Below, piece after piece: positions 34,620 to 48,838 of a stretch of DNA of 64,000 nt. Under the pieces are notes generated by a model that worked only from the letters and a program-made list of their open reading frames with translations, did no database searches and had not been told where the DNA came from. How positions within the stretch are numbered: the stretch's first letter is position 1; every line of letters begins with the position of its first letter. A program made the translations under genes and the position numbers. Source of the DNA: Chloranthus sessilifolius (taxonomy: Eukaryota > Streptophyta > Magnoliopsida > Chloranthales > Chloranthaceae); NCBI GenBank assembly GCA_021018995.1, contig CM037590.1, forward strand, positions 42,534,287 through 42,598,286. Reading direction: 5' to 3'.

Positions 34620-37600
34620 GTATGTTTTTTTTTTTAAAACAAAAAATTGATTTATGTAATATCCTCTTGGTCCACATGATACCAAAAAGGGCCTTAAGTG
34701 CAACATGATACATCATTTTTCATATAATATAGAGAAAAAGAGAAAGAAGGTACTCAAGTACTGAAATGGAGTACACAAGATAGGTACACCAAGCTCATAT
34801 GGAGCTCCATGTGGTACTTCAAATCGGTAGGTTGAACAGATCATCATCACAACATTGTCTCATGTGTGTGGGGTCAAATTTGTATGTCCTATTTCCCCAC
34901 TCATTTTTTATTAGCACTAAACTCTGAGTAAATGCGCAATCGTTTTAAGTCTCTTCTCATTGCATCCCTCTAGGTCTTTATTGACCTTTCTCATCTCCTA
35001 CCTCCTTGTGCTTGTAGCATCTCAATCTTTCATACAAGGTCTATGTTTAGCCTCCAATGAACATCTTCAAATCATTTCAAATGACACTTCGTACTTTTTT
35101 CATTTATAGGTATCACTCTTACATTTTATCTTATGTACTTGTTTCAAATTTTATTGTTTTTGTCCAAATCTTCTCACTTACATGTACTCGATTCTTATCA
35201 CAAGTTGTAGAGATTGATTTTTAAAAAAAAATTCAAACTGTAATTCAATAGTCCAAATTTTAAGCTTAAAAAATATATGGTGGAAAAAAGGTAGGGTGAA
35301 CCTATGGGGGACCACCAAGGATTAAAATTTCTGGTCTCCCGCCCCGCACCTGCATGCATTGAAAGCGATAATTTGAATTTTAGTTTCAGTTTCCCAAGAA
35401 CCAAAACATTTCGACCGAAAATTTCAAAAACATAGAGACAGCTGTGACGTGAATAAGATATTAGCACTATGGACCAGCCAAGGTACTCATATATATATAT
35501 ATATAGAGAGAGAGAGAATAAAAATGAAGTCTTCGATGTAATAAATATTTATAGGAATAAAGGCTCTTTTTTTTTCTTTGTTAAATTAGGCTAATCCCAA
35601 GCTTACGCTTAGACTAATCTCTAAGGGATGCCCTCACCCCCCACGGTATAACGAGTATTTCATGATTAACGACTCTTTTACTACCCCAGATAAGATATCC
35701 TCTTTAACCTCTTGTTAGCGTAATACATGCGGCCATTCACGTGGAGATATGTCATGCGACGCCACATGGCTTAATAAGGAAAATTATAAACGGTGGATAG
35801 ATTTGATGCAGACAAAGTGAAGGCGGCTGACATGTTGTGATGTAACTGGCTGCACTAATTACTAATTGAGCACGACCTCCATTAATTGAGCTTCACCATA
35901 CTTACAGCCAATTGCATCGTGCCATATCAGCCGCCTGCACTTTGTCTGCATAAAATCTGTCCACCATGTCCGCCTAATAATTGCTTGCGAGGATTAAATC
36001 ATACAAGAGCTTGTGAGGAGAGTCGTCTAGTATTTATTAATGGTTTTACTTTTACCACCGTTTGCTGTTGGGATCATTCTAACTGTCAAGAGGTCCTATC
36101 TAGCCATATTTGTTTGGAGAGGAGGAGGTTTAGGTAACATCGGTGGGGTGCCCCATCTTATAGTGCAATTGATGCATTTTTAATTATTCATTGATCAGAA
36201 CCGTCCAAATAATGCCTTCATCTACTATAGGCTATAAGCCACAGTTCCATTGACTAACCCATACTTGTGGATGATCAATAAAATTAGGGTCAATGGTCTA
36301 TGTAAATATACATTCATCAGATGGTTGGGATCATCTAATCAGTGTGAGCTTTTGACATGGCACATTGAAGATGGGGGCATTGATCAAACTGCCCTGATCA
36401 ATAAGCACAGGAATCGTTTGATGGGTACGCTTCTGAGATAAAAGCGAGCGAGCTCTGCTGACCACTTGTACACAGATGGGGTCCTGACCAACCCAACGTT
36501 ACTCTATGTGGACCACACTTTCTTAAGCAAACCAAGTAGTCCATCTAGAGCGTATAATTGGCATATGCCTAAGAATCAACTCTATAAGAGGCTTCAAACC
36601 ATCTGATTGATGCATTGAATAAGAGGATTCAAACCATTGGATATACTCTGTGAGCCGACTTCAATTAAATATATGAGCTGCAACTTTAATGGCTTGGATT
36701 GCTTATAGTATTTGCCACATGGCCTAAAAGTAGGTCAGGCATGCCTCCTTGGTCCGAGCTAAAAAGATAGTTTTGTGCCGGATTTAGAAATGCCGAATAG
36801 AAACTTATCTCCCGAACTTTTATATTAATTCTTTCATGATTCCATTTCAAAAAATTCTTTCATAATTCGAAATCGATTTTGTCTGTAGCAGGAGTTCGCA
36901 ATTGATGAACAAAGCAAGAACCTTTCTAGAGCTGTTCTTCGCGATATGGTTCGTGATGGGCAACGTCTGGGTGTTTGATTCTCGCCAAGGATACTTTGAC
37001 CGAGCTCCAAAACTTCATATGCTCTGCATTTCTCTGCTTGCTTGGAATGCCATCAGCTACTCCTTTCCCTTCCTTCTGTTTGTGTTGCTCTGTTGCTGTG
37101 TGCCGCTGATCAACAGCATGCTCGGATACAACATGAACTTAGGCTCTATCAATCGAGGTGCGACCGATGACCAGATTTCGCAGCTACCCAGCTGGAGATT
37201 CAAAGAGGTTGATGTTAACGTAGAGTCAGGAAATGGTGCTGAATGCATTTCAGTCCTTCCCACTGAAAACTCGGTAAGTTTTCCAATTCGTTTTTTGCAA
37301 AATTCCTTTCTCCTTTATCGGTATCCACTATCCTGCCCACTTCTGCAAATAGGGCTGCATATGGGTTGGGTCAGGTTGAGTCAGGGTTAACCTGATTACT
37401 TCTAGGACGACCGACACTCGACCCGAACCAATTGTTTCAGACCTCAACCTGACACGACCTGATTAACAAAAACTCTGGTCAAGTCTGGTCAGACTGGGAA
37501 AGGTTGGATTAGGATAAATGGAATTGGTTGGTCATTGTTTGGGCCGAGCCCGAGCCCCGAACCCAGCCCGTTTAATAAATGGGTCGAGATTTCATATCGG

Positions 37601-38002
37601 ACCCAACCCAACGTGTCAGGATTTTAGACCCAAACCTGACCCATCCTTAGTCGGTTGTCTCGGATGAACCCAACCATTTGCAGCCGACTGTAAAAGCCTT
37701 GCTTGGTCATTTTACAAAACTACCGTTTTCCCCTCAATTGTATTTGTGTATTAGAATTTAGAAGAGACATGCATTCTCCTTCCATGAATACAATTTGATC
37801 AGTTATAAAAACATAAGGGGTTCTCTTTTCTTATCTTTAAGAGTTGGTTTGACAGGAATGTTGTATTTGCCTAGCCAAATACAGAGACCGGGAAGAGGTA
37901 AGGCAGTTGCCATGTTCACATCTGTTTCATCTAAAATGTGTGGATCAATGGCTGAGAATCATTTCTTGTTGTCCCCTCTGCAAACAAGAACTAGAGAAAT
38001 GA
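34117..38002 (+). CDS. RING-H2 membrane E3 ubiquitin-protein ligase, three exons, 343 aa
   Basis: Coding exons are 34117-34619, 36892-37273 and 37856-38002. The junctions are AG/GTATGT and TAGCAG/G (phase 2) and TCG/GTAAGT and GACAG/GAA (phase 0), and together they give 343 codons plus TGA. The start is the first ATG after a CT-rich leader. Residues about 90-165 and 175-235 hold four hydrophobic segments: WIVLEFLILVLQIGAITVTL, the segment around GYNLGSILSLPLLYW, the one around FFAIWFVMGNVWVF, and the long one ending LLFVLLCCCVPLI. The last exon is the RING-H2 finger: CCICLAKY, then LPCSHLFHLKC, then CCPLC, that is C-x2-C, C-x-H-x2-H-x2-C, C-x2-C. This layout matches the plant At4g11680/At1g12760-type family, which transfers ubiquitin from E2 to substrates at membranes. 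Substrate unknown. Everything needed for function looks intact. Confidence 0.93.
34620..36891 (+). other. Intron 1 of the RING-H2 gene
   Basis: 2.27 kb, GTATGT to TGTAGCAG. It contains a TA/GA microsatellite near 35490-35520, a fold-back MITE at 35789-35967, and a diffuse patch of CGACCGAAAATTTC words near 35410. No open frame of interest. Confidence 0.85.
35789..35967. mobile_element. Fold-back MITE in intron 1
   Basis: Arms 35789-35855 and 35905-35967 pair over about 63 bases (GGTGGATAGATTTGATGCAG against its diverged inverse) around a 50-base AT-rich loop. It shares the outer GGTGGAYA-ATTT word with the hairpin at 32563-32715. Confidence 0.75.
36892..37273 (+). CDS. RING-H2 E3 ligase, exon 2
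   Basis: Encodes two more membrane segments and the cytosolic linker with GATDDQISQLPSWRFKE. The DDxIxQLPxxxF pattern just before the RING is a known mark of this ligase subfamily. The exon ends exactly on a Ser codon. Confidence 0.92.
37351..37687. mobile_element. hAT-like MITE in intron 2, GGTTGGGTC word family
   Basis: Termini AGGGCTGCATATGGGTTGGG and, inverted, TCGGCTGCAAATGGTTGGG are flanked by CTGCAAAT (37343-37350) and CTGTAAAA (37688-37695), six of eight matching. The interior repeats GACCCAACC, GGGTCGAG, CAACCTGAC and their complements. It begins 77 bp after the splice donor. Confidence 0.7.
37856..38002 (+). CDS. RING-H2 E3 ligase, exon 3 (RING finger)
   Basis: 48 codons plus TGA, beginning ECCICLAKYRDREEVRQL and ending CPLCKQELEK. 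All eight zinc ligands are present. The short tail after the last cysteine pair is normal for the family. Confidence 0.95.
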   Translation, partial: ECCICLAKYRDREEVRQLPCSHLFHLKCVDQWLRIISCCPLCKQELEK

Positions 38003-39100
38003 GAGGGGGAGAAGGGAAGCAGCAGATATTTTTTCCTCTTGTTAATATGTAAGTATTTCTGAGAGAGAGAGAGAGAGAATGGCAAAAAATTTCTCCTATT
38101 GTTAATATGCATGAAAGGTTATTTGAGTGAGTTCGTCAAGTGATTCAATCATATAATACATGTTCCAACACTCCTTTCCTCCTTTTCTGCCTTTTTTTCT
38201 CTGATGAGCAATAAAATAGAATTTATCAAAAAAAAAAGATAAGCAATAAAATAGAATAAATAGAAAGTGTTACATCAGCAGCAACATATAATTATTTAAG
38301 AAATAATGGCACATGACCGCTATTAAGCAGATTATTCCATGAACGTACACTGATAGAGCCACCTGGCAGATGGCTTTGAGCAATCTAAGTCGTCAGCATA
38401 GCAGTTCATATGTTCTAACTAAATCGGGTCCAAAAATCACACTCAATAGAGGATCTTAATCATCCAATCTATGCATTCTAAAATGAACAGTTGTTCATAG
38501 ATTTTTAACGGTTAAAATTAAAGTACACCAATCGGATGGTTACAATCTAATACGAATGATTATTCAGCTGAGACGTGTCAAAAAGTGAGGTACTTGTTAA
38601 CCCACTTGGATTGATCAAACATGTGTGCCACGTGGCCTCTAAGTGGACAATCATGGGTTGATCTGTTTAAAGCCGGTCAAAGGAGTCAACCTCATTATTT
38701 AATAAAATATGCATATCTAAACATTCAATTGCTGAGTTTATACATCAATCAGAGGAGAAAGAGGTAGGATCCAAGCCTCGTCTACTGGTTTTCGTAGATT
38801 TTGTGATCAAATCAACCAAGAGAAATGTGGAATTATCCACCTATGTCGTACCTGATGATAATTTTAAAAAAGAAATGCAGATCTTTATTATAACGATACA
38901 ATGCCCTATAAAGCACAAAATTGCATGACTCAAGCAATTGATACAATTTCTCTATGATGGGAATCTGCACCAAAAGAAAAAGGAGCAAGTCACAATTAAA
39001 ATCGAAGTAGAATAAACGCCACCTGTTAGAAGGCATCCAAGCGAAACAAATGTCGAGCTGTACAGATAACAAATGAGCCTATCTGCGTTCCTTGTTGCCA
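38003..39100. other. Convergent intergenic region
   Basis: The 1.1 kb between the stop codons of two genes that point at each other must hold both 3' untranslated regions and polyadenylation sites; individual signals cannot be assigned. An A-rich patch at 38219-38250 repeats ATAAAATAGAAT. A (GA)n run lies at 38062-38078. Confidence 0.5.
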
Positions 39101-39280
39101 TCACTTTCCACGGGGCTTCCATTTCTTGACTGGAAACAGAGTCACTTTACTGCTTGAAATGTAGGATCCAGCATCTGTGGACTGTAATCTGGAAATCGCA
39201 ACTTGCTGTTGATTGTTGCTGGCCTTGTCGTCCGTAAAAGATTTGACCTCAAATGCACCTCTACCAAAACCTCTAACAAC
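39101..39280 (-). CDS. RNE: RNE last exon (C terminus)
   Basis: Follows a TTACCCAG acceptor. Begins [18 protein letters not shown] and ends [14 protein letters not shown] before TGA at 39103-39101. The basic Lys/Arg-Gly ending is typical of plant RNE proteins. Confidence 0.93.
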   Translation of the reverse strand, partial: VVRGFGRGAFEVKSFTDDKASNNQQQVAISRLQSTDAGSYISSSKVTLFPVKKWKPRGK

Positions 39281-42200
39281 CTGGGTAAGATGGTTCAAAA
39301 TATCAGTATTTACTTTATGAGAAGTCATTCACAAAATCAGCATTCAGCTAAAGATCAGAATAAAATGTGTGTTCCTCCCTAAATGCTACACGAGTTACGA
39401 CCTCACAAATTCGTGGCGTTTCCACCAAGTAAGCCAATTTTATAGGATACTCTACTTACTTCCACGTGATTAGTAACACTACAATCGAATAACTGCCTAC
39501 ATGGAAACATCAAATTAGTAGCTTCTCTTGGACAAGAAGAAGAAGAAGATGAAGATGGATTTTGAACCCAAGTCTCTTTCAACTAAGGAACATATCGGTT
39601 TCAGAAAAAAATTATACCAATAGTGCTACCAGTATTGGTATCGAGCTGGTATCGGCCCGCCTCGGCCGATACTGTGCTTCAAATTTTTTTTTTTAAAATA
39701 AAAATAAAATATCGGCCAATACGGTATTGATCAAGCCTCGCCAAAATCCCAATTTAATTCCCTGCTTCCAACTACACTCCATACTATGTTTTCTTCCTGT
39801 GGGAGGGTACCATCTACAAAGATGCCCATCAATCTGACTTGGGTTGCCTGAATCATTGTCAGTTCGTTTTACATGGTTCACATTTCATGCAATTTTGACA
39901 GATATAGCCCAAATTAGCTACTGAATTTGTTAAAGCAGTTAGAAATAAGAGTGGAGTTGAGAGAATTAGTTCATTATGATACAGATCATGCTACAGATGG
40001 GCAGTTAAGCCCAAAAAATAAACTGGTAGGTACTGGTTCTAAGTTCTGACCCTCCCATCAATGAAACTTTTCGTGGAATGCAGCCCATTGCTTAGCCATC
40101 CGAACATGAGTTAATAATGAAGAATCATGTTACGCATATATGGCATTTATTTGTATATTGTTATTTTTCCTGTATGTATTATATAAAGGATATAGGATAT
40201 GATTTAAAAAGAAAATTATATAGTGGCACCTTTATAAGAATCCAAACTTTGAGAGAACTGCTCAATATCGCTAGTCTTGTCCTCTTCCCTGATGTTAAGT
40301 AATTGCACATGTAACGGTCCACCCTTAGCACAAACTTTGGCCAAGATTTTGCATTTTCAGGGTCTGCCTTCTGGTTTGACATAGCCTGGTATAGGAAAAA
40401 AAAAATCGAATAATGATAAATGCGCAAAAAGTAACAAGAAGCAAATCAATGATCCAACCATATATCAGTTTATGATTAACAAAGGCAGCTACAGAAATGA
40501 AGATAAATTGGAGAAGTCAAGTCTCATTGTGGACAATGGTTTGGCGACATTTTCAATTATCTATAACTAAAAGTATATGAGAATAAAGAAATGTCCTTCA
40601 GGCATACTAATTAAAGGTAGAAAGTAATGCAGTGTCCTGTCAACGTTTACAAACAAGCCACTGGAGGCCAAGATGGTAATTAGCACATCAAGTGAAAATG
40701 TTGATCTAGTGTTGTCATATGTGATCACAAATCGCTTGTGCAATCGCATATGCGACACCATAAGCATGGGTCACATAAGCCATAGAAGCTTATGCGACCA
40801 GACAACTATACGAGACCTGGCTGATCGGCCATGAGACCTGACTGATAAGCCTGGAGACCTCGGCCACGAGGCCTGGTTATTAATAATACATATTTTTTTC
40901 TTTTCTTTCACAATTTTTTTCCTTTTTTAGTATTTTTGATATATATATATACCATGGCGTATGAAATTATGTGAATCACATAAGCCATGGAGCTATGCCA
41001 TCGCATAGCATGGCTAATGTCATTTAACAAATTTGGAGCTCAAATCAAAGCTGAAGGGTGACCTTGCAGGTAAGACATTAGAGTAGTCAGGCAGCCAAAA
41101 AGCTGAAATCCAACAATCGACCATCACTTTTAATAGAAGTTGGGCCTACAAGCCAACGAGAAGGTTGATTATCACAACCTTGAGGTTGCAGGTTCAATCC
41201 CATGTTACCCATAATAAAAAAATAAAATAAAAATTAGATCATCACTTCTAATTTAGCTTCCTACAGAATTCAGGTAATCACATAACAGAGGAATACCTTT
41301 TGATGCTCTTCATCTCTTGTTCATGCTTTGTTATCACACGCCATGCTCAGAGCATGAAAGATTAGTTAGGCCTAGGTAGGTCTATAATTGTTAAATTATT
41401 ACTAACGGTAACTATGTATCAATTTCTTGAATGTTTCATCCAACAATAAATGACTTTTGCATGTGAATGCAATGCCATGTAAATAGTTAAGCACACACAC
41501 ATATAATTTTTATAGCGTTTAATACATATCGGTGATTGGTCTGGCGGATCACCGGTATTGGCTGGTATGGGAAGGTACCAGCAGGCTATATGAGTCGTAG
41601 GTATCAGCGATACAGGGTAAATATTGGCTGATACGTATCGGTATTGGTAAGTGAAAGGCAATATCGTCACCTTTTTATAGCCAACCAAAGAATTTGGGAT
41701 GTCAAGCATGAAAAAACAAGCTCGAGTCCGGAGAGCAGCCACTTTGCGCGTAAAAAGCCAGAGGTTAGATCTATATCCTGTCCACCCCTCCCAGCACTCC
41801 ACCCATGCATACTGGCCTTTTTTTAGTATCAGAAAATAAATATCAGTATCAGCGATATGCAATGGCCTGGAGGTAGGATGATACCACCTCCGACTCCCGA
41901 GTTTGTAACCTTGATACACAGTATTAAATCTTTTTTTTTTCCTTGGGTAACAATATCAAATCCTCTACTAACAGGAAATATGAATTTTATTAACAAACTG
42001 AAAATTGCAAACAGTATGCAGCAGTGTGCTTCAATTTTAGATATTTAAGAATATGGCACTACATTTTTTACATAAATATGGAAATGCTTGTAGAATACTA
42101 CAATTTCACTTAATTTTATATGATAAAGCACAATATACCATACATACCATATCCTACTCTTTCTTATATCATTTGCAACATAAGGTATTAGGACTACTAA

Positions 42201-43430
42201 AACTTTTGATGCCAAAACATCATATAACCCAAGCCATCTTCTACATTAATTTTAGTACGTATATTCTTTTTGATAGGTAAGCTGGGCTCAAATCTGCGAC
42301 CCGGAGGTTGCAATATTGTCAACCTCCTATTGTACTACAGGCTCAAGCCCAAGTATTCACTCTCATCTATCGAAGAAATTTTCCATTTATTCAGATGCTT
42401 TAAATTGATCATAAATTTCACATTATAATATTCAAATCTCTAAAATGATCACAATTTTGATCTTTTTAAACCTTAATAATCAAATACTTGAAAATGTTCA
42501 TTTACCACCACATCATGTGTACCTGATGTGTCCCACGTCATCTATATGAATGCGCATCAGTAACAGAATGATTAAATTTTTTCCAATAAGCCATGTAGTT
42601 TGACATCTACAAGAAGCACTGAAGCAGGCAAGAATGGGTACTTTTGCACACAAACAACTGGGTCAATCAATCAATCCACGTATCTGGCAATAAATATATG
42701 GCTTTTATCATGCATTACAGATAAAAAGAAAACAAGTATACATAGTGCCAGTGTATTAAAACTCTACGATTCGGCTTGGAACTCAGGCGAATTGACGCGG
42801 CTCGACCAAGTTTCGAGCCAACTCGTCAAACAACCAAGGATCCAAATTTCGGCCGAAATGACTGAAATTATCGGTTTCAGTCCCCACCGAAACCGAAACA
42901 ATAATTTATATTTTTGGTTATTTTCGGCTATATTGAAGTTTTCGGCCAAAATTTCGGTTTCGGTCCCCTCCAAAACCAAAATGAAAACCGAAATTTTGAT
43001 CCTTGCAAACAACTCGATATGGGAAGAGGCGGGGGTTTTATCCATTTTAAAGGGCAAATAAGTAAAAGGCTGGTTTATATAAAACCCAGCTCTCGACAAC
43101 GCTATTCATTGACCCTAAATCCTCTCTGCTAAAGACTTGCGAAAAAATGACCCTTGCGAAAAAACCCCAAGTCTTGCGAAGAAGACGAAGATCCAGTGAG
43201 TAAATGATCTCTCTCTCTCTCTCTCTCACAGATCTGAAGAATCCAAAGCATATCAACCATTGATGTTATTTTTTAATGGCTGGTATTAAAATGATAACCC
43301 ACAAATTGGGTGCTTTGTACCAGCTAATATGTTTGATTATTTGGCTGTAACATATTACAATAATCGACTACCAGTCTACCACATGCACAATTTAGATATA
43401 TCTGAGACTTACAACAACAGTAAAGCTTAC

Positions 43431-43491
<61 letters not shown>

Positions 43492-46400
43492 CATTTTAAA
43501 TATATTTATTAAATAATTTGAGTCAGACCGAGTTGAATTAGAACGAGTTTCTGAGTTAACTCTACTCGACTGATTTCCGAGTCGAATTTTCGTGTTTTAA
43601 AACCATGTAGCGCTATTAGAAGCAACAGTGATAACTGGGCCTAATTTCACTTGTGGTTTTCAACATCTACATGGTAACTAAATGACAATGTATAATGTGT
43701 ACGAACTTTATGAATGCATAACCTCCAACAGAATTTTAGAGGACAATTTCTAGGCTCTGCTCTTACTCGCAACAGCACATATTAAATAAGAATTTCATAC
43801 AGAGACATTTCACCCTAAGGCGATATCAATTTTGATGAACTAATAAGACCAGCTCATGCCACAATTATAGAAATACTTTGTTCATAGTAGCTGAGAGCGG
43901 ATCCATCCGATTTGTTTCATGAGGAAAGATATCAATGAGCTGGAATTCAGAAATTGCAATTTTCAAATCAACTTTTCAATCCATGGATATGTTCTTATTA
44001 TTGCAATTTTCAAATCAACTTTTCAATCCATTGATATGTTTATATTTATTGACTAAGGTGGCCTAATACACATATTTTGGGTAGCACTGTGTGAAGGTTT
44101 ACGACCACATTCTGACAGGTTACAAAACATTGAAGATGTCAGTCACCAAATTCAAGAATGCTTATTTTCTGTGACCCGCCAAAATTAGTGGCTCACATAT
44201 ACCCAAGGTGTCAAACTCGGTATCGGGTATCTGTCCATCTTGGACCGATAAGTATCGGCCGATGCAGATACTGTATCCGTCGATATTTTATTTTTATTTT
44301 GAAAAAAAAAACATAAAAGATATAAAAATTTGGTAGTATCGCTCGGTATTGGCTGATACCAAGACAGTATCAGCCGAGACTGACCAGTATTGGTCCCTTA
44401 TTGATACACATACCGATAACATCCCAATACCTGTATCCGATGGTATCGGTAACTGTTCTCGACGAAACCGATACGTATCGGTATCGGCCGAGTTTTTATA
44501 CCGTGCATAATGTTTACAAAAGACAAAAGTACTTCTGTCTATATTCTTCGACATTAGTAACTTTGACGTTTGTCTTTTTTGGCAGAAGGCAAATAGCATG
44601 TAAGCCTTTCTCAAGTTTTTACTATTTAGTCTCTATCAACATAAACTAAGAGAACAATGAATCTACAAACAACAGAAGCAGGTAGCAATCCTCTAGAAAG
44701 AAGTATACATGCTAACTGAATGCTCAACCACTTGAATTAGATAAGATAAACTTTTAGAGGCCAATCAATATGATTTACTCACAAGCAAGCGGCAAATTTC
44801 ATGCTCAATTTTTGAAAAGGATGTCTCTAAAGCTTCTACTCGCCCCGTTGCATGACAGCAAATGCATGGTTCACTAATCATAAACGTAACACTTGGACGG
44901 ACCTGTGCAATTGAACAATAATTGGTAAGAGTGGAGGTATATAACCTGCAGTACCACATATCAAGTCTCAATATGAAACATATGGTTATGGAGCTATACT
45001 TTCATATACAATAAGAAGTCATTCAGAAACTGATGAAAGATTTAAACTTTATTCTTTGTTTATATGTTATCGATGTTTTACTAGTTTAGAGGTAATTTAG
45101 ACATGATTATTTTTTAGGATTTTTTTTCCTTGAGACTCTCACTCTCTCCCTTTTGTTTTTTTCTTCTCACTTTACTGTATACTTTCTCATGGTAGCAGAG
45201 CATCAAGGTTTAATTAGTTTCTTTCCTTTTCTTCTCTCCTATTTGTTTGGGGCTTAAATTTCTTCCATTTTTTTCTTATAGCTTTAAGGGTTGAACAAAC
45301 CTTGACCCCCTACATATCAAAGATATTTGTTCAGTTGCACGCTGATGTGTGCAGCCATATGTTCAGCATTATTCACACAATGGAGGGGTCATCCAAGGCG
45401 ATCTTTTTGGGTAAAGCAATGAAAATTGACCCTAGTTCTGTGATACTAGGTTCTTCATAAGAAAACCCAATGTTCCAAAAAAAGTGGGTGGGTCCAAAAT
45501 TTTGAGATATCTTACACAGCAGATTTCCTGTCACAGGCCATCACATGAGACCACAGCCATGGGAGCCAAGATTATACCCAATTTTCCAATTCCTATTGTT
45601 ATCTGCTGAGGGGTCTACGTTCAACTTTTATCAGCTTGTTGAATATTAAAATATGATGTTCCCCAAGCAGATTTATTAGCAGACTCACGAAGTAATCCCT
45701 CTGATGGTGTTGTGGTGAAGAGAATTATTCCCATTGTTGGGTTTGATATTGCAGGATTTTTGGATAATTTTGAATAGGCGATTTTAGCTAAAATACTGGA
45801 TCTAATTACTTAAGGTGATCATGTGCTACTTTTGAAGAAGACGTATTCAGCTATATGGATGAATCTGGCTTCAGCAATTCTAGTGAAGAATATTATATTC
45901 TCCCAAGATAATTTCTGTTAACCACATGGGATTGAAGAGTGTGAGTTTGAACAGTTTCTTGCAAATGACAGCGTCTCGTGTTCCCTGCCTTATTTATTTG
46001 AAGAGGAGAAGCATGTGCTATGTTGCCTCAGTCACCTCTGGATATTGCCAAAATGAACTTCTTTAGAAGCTGAAACCAGAAATGATGGTGATGATAGGGG
46101 AGAGTGAGTTTCGCCTTGCCTTTGAGGGACATTTGTACTGGCTTCGGCCTTTGCATTCGCTTTGTTTTTACTCTTTACTTCTTGGGCTTGTTTTGCTCTT
46201 TTTTGTTTTTAGTTTTTGTTCACCTGTTTTCTTTTTTGGCTAAGCTTCTCAATGAGCATGAACCCTTCTAGCTCTTTTTTCATTAATGAAATTTTAATTT
46301 TAATTTCATAAACAATAAATAAATAACCAGTGATGATGATGAGGTTCTGCCCGAAGCAGAACGGGTTAGCAATGCGGGAATCTCATGGTACTAGGACAAA

Positions 46401-48788
46401 GAATATCCTACAAGAGGGAAGTTTCCCAAACTACAAGACTCATTCGAAGGGAAATTTCTACGATTTTTAGATAGAGAAGAAGCTCAACATGCCATGTGTG
46501 AGCTCAAGACCGATAGGCAAGAATGAGGAAGGGATAAGACTATCAAACGTCAATGGTGATTAATGAGAAAGGCAGCTCATTCATGCTGGTTCTTATTCTT
46601 AAGTACCCAAGCACGGCTCTAACTAAGTGAGATCGAACTATCAATGGAGGTATGAACTAACCCACCAAGGCGGCAAGATTAGAAAGACAGTGATTGCAGA
46701 GGAAGGGAACAACAAAGCAAAGCTCTAAGTGAAGCAAGGAATACAAGCATACAAGACCGAAGGTGATGCAGGACGGAAAATGGCGCTAACCTTAAAATAG
46801 CATAAAATCTCACACGATAGGATTTAGGGTTAGCGTCGTTTTCCGTCTTGCATCAAATCAGTATCAGAGACAGTTCAAACCTCAACACGTGAGGTTGGTT
46901 CCATCATGAGTAAAACATCAGTTTTAGAAGCCCTTCACAAGTTGAAAGATCAAATGGACAAGTACGTTAAGAGTTTTAGTCGGATGGAGGAACATTGAGC
47001 AGAAAGTTTGGCGAGGTTGAAGATACCTTATACGAAAAAAGTTAGGTCGAATGAGGAACATTAAGCCGGCGATGTCAAGGGTTATTGATCGTGTTCCCAT
47101 AGACTCTATGCCATCGCCTCCTGTTATTCTTAATCTTAATCCCGCACCTGCAGTTTCCCGAACTGAACCTATATCAACCAATCTTCTGCCCACACCCATG
47201 GTTAGCCCTACCAAGCCCAAGACCGTTGAACATCCCGAGATCAATGACAAGCAAGTATCCGCAATGAAGTCTATCAGTCCCATGACCCACAGGTCTAAAG
47301 ACTGTGTTGGTTGTGTATTGGCATCGATTCCTGTCAGTGTATCAAGGATAAATCGGATCTTACCCGAGTCAAATTCGATTTATTTGTTCAAGCCACATCC
47401 GATCAAGGTTCCCTATGTATTGTTCGTGACCTCCGCAATGAAGATCCATGTCGGCCAAAAGTTCAAGGTTTAACTTCTTCAAAGTGGGGGGGAATGATGC
47501 GGAATTTGGGTATGCATGTTCGGACAGAGGCCGGGTCGAACAAAGACGAACAACCCGGAGAAAGTGGATATATAAATGGGCCTTTAAAAGACCCGTGAAG
47601 ACGAGTCCCCGACCCGACTCGACTCGCTCGAGCGACCGAAATTTGAGTTTTAGTTGTTTTAGGATATCTATTTGTGGTTTACTTTTGGATTAATTTTCTC
47701 ATTTAGATATTTAAGGTTTAGGCACACATATGTGATATTTGACCATTAATTTCGTCACTTTTACTACAGCCATTGGAAAAGCAATCATAACTCCGTCAAT
47801 ACAATGTCGGAATTGTACGATTCTTGTCTTGTTGAAAAGCTACTTCAATGAGCTTTCAAACAAGACTAATCTCGTGTTAATGTTTGACCTTTCAAAAGTG
47901 GTCGCATAATAGAAAAACGAGATTATTGGTGAAATAAATTATGACGATAGATTAAACGTTTTAATGGTTAGTTAGGACTCTTATTTAATAGGATTAGACC
48001 TAACTAGGGGTTTCAAAAGTCTATATAAAGCATTCTAATCTCTTATGAGAAAAGGTTTATAATGATGAATGAAAATTAGAGTTTCTTTTGTGCATCTTGT
48101 GAAAGAGTGAATCTTTCGTAGAAATCTTGCGAGGAGTTTTCGCTTTTGAGGAGTGATTCTTCAAAGCTATCGTTAGTGCAAAGCAGATAAGCCTCTTTGG
48201 ACCAATCCCGAAGATCTTCTACCCTTCTTTTTTTTTTTATTATTATTTGAAAATCGAGAACTTTAAATCCTATCGTGCAAGATTTTACGCTATTTTAGGG
48301 TTAGCGTCGTTTGTCCTGCATCAGAAGGGATATGTATAAAGTACCTCTGGGTATTCGTCTTGTGTGTATGAACTCCTCAAAGGCCATTCGTTACAATTCT
48401 ACAATAGGAGATTGATTGGGAACAACCTCGCAAGTAAGGGAGATCAAGAGAATTTTTAGCCAATCAAAATTGTCCAAGTGGGCAAACGTCATATTCAGAA
48501 CACCTAGACCAAAAAGCATGCTCATCAAAGGGTTCTAACTATTTGATTGGGGAAGTTTAATATGGGCCATTGTTCATATTTAACAGAGGGTTCATATTAA
48601 AGTGCTTGAATTTGATGGTACTATTTGCATGAATGCTCCAACGGGCATATTTTTAGGGCTGCACAAAGGTCATAGATGTTTTTCCACTTAACTTAGATCG
48701 GTAAAAACTGTGAACCATGTGGCACCATATGGTTTAAAAGCAAGAAGGTGAGGATTTTATTTTAGGCCTAAGGTGAAGAGAGTCAATC

Positions 48789-48838
<50 letters not shown>

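Noticed and set aside
43438-43490. Long (TA)n tract as a possible origin or matrix attachment site
   Set aside because: It is an ordinary microsatellite inside a MITE-like element, with nothing else supporting a function.
47051-47473. Open frame of 140 codons rich in Pro and Ser
   Set aside because: It lies inside the short LTR element and resembles at most a gag scrap; not called as a gene.
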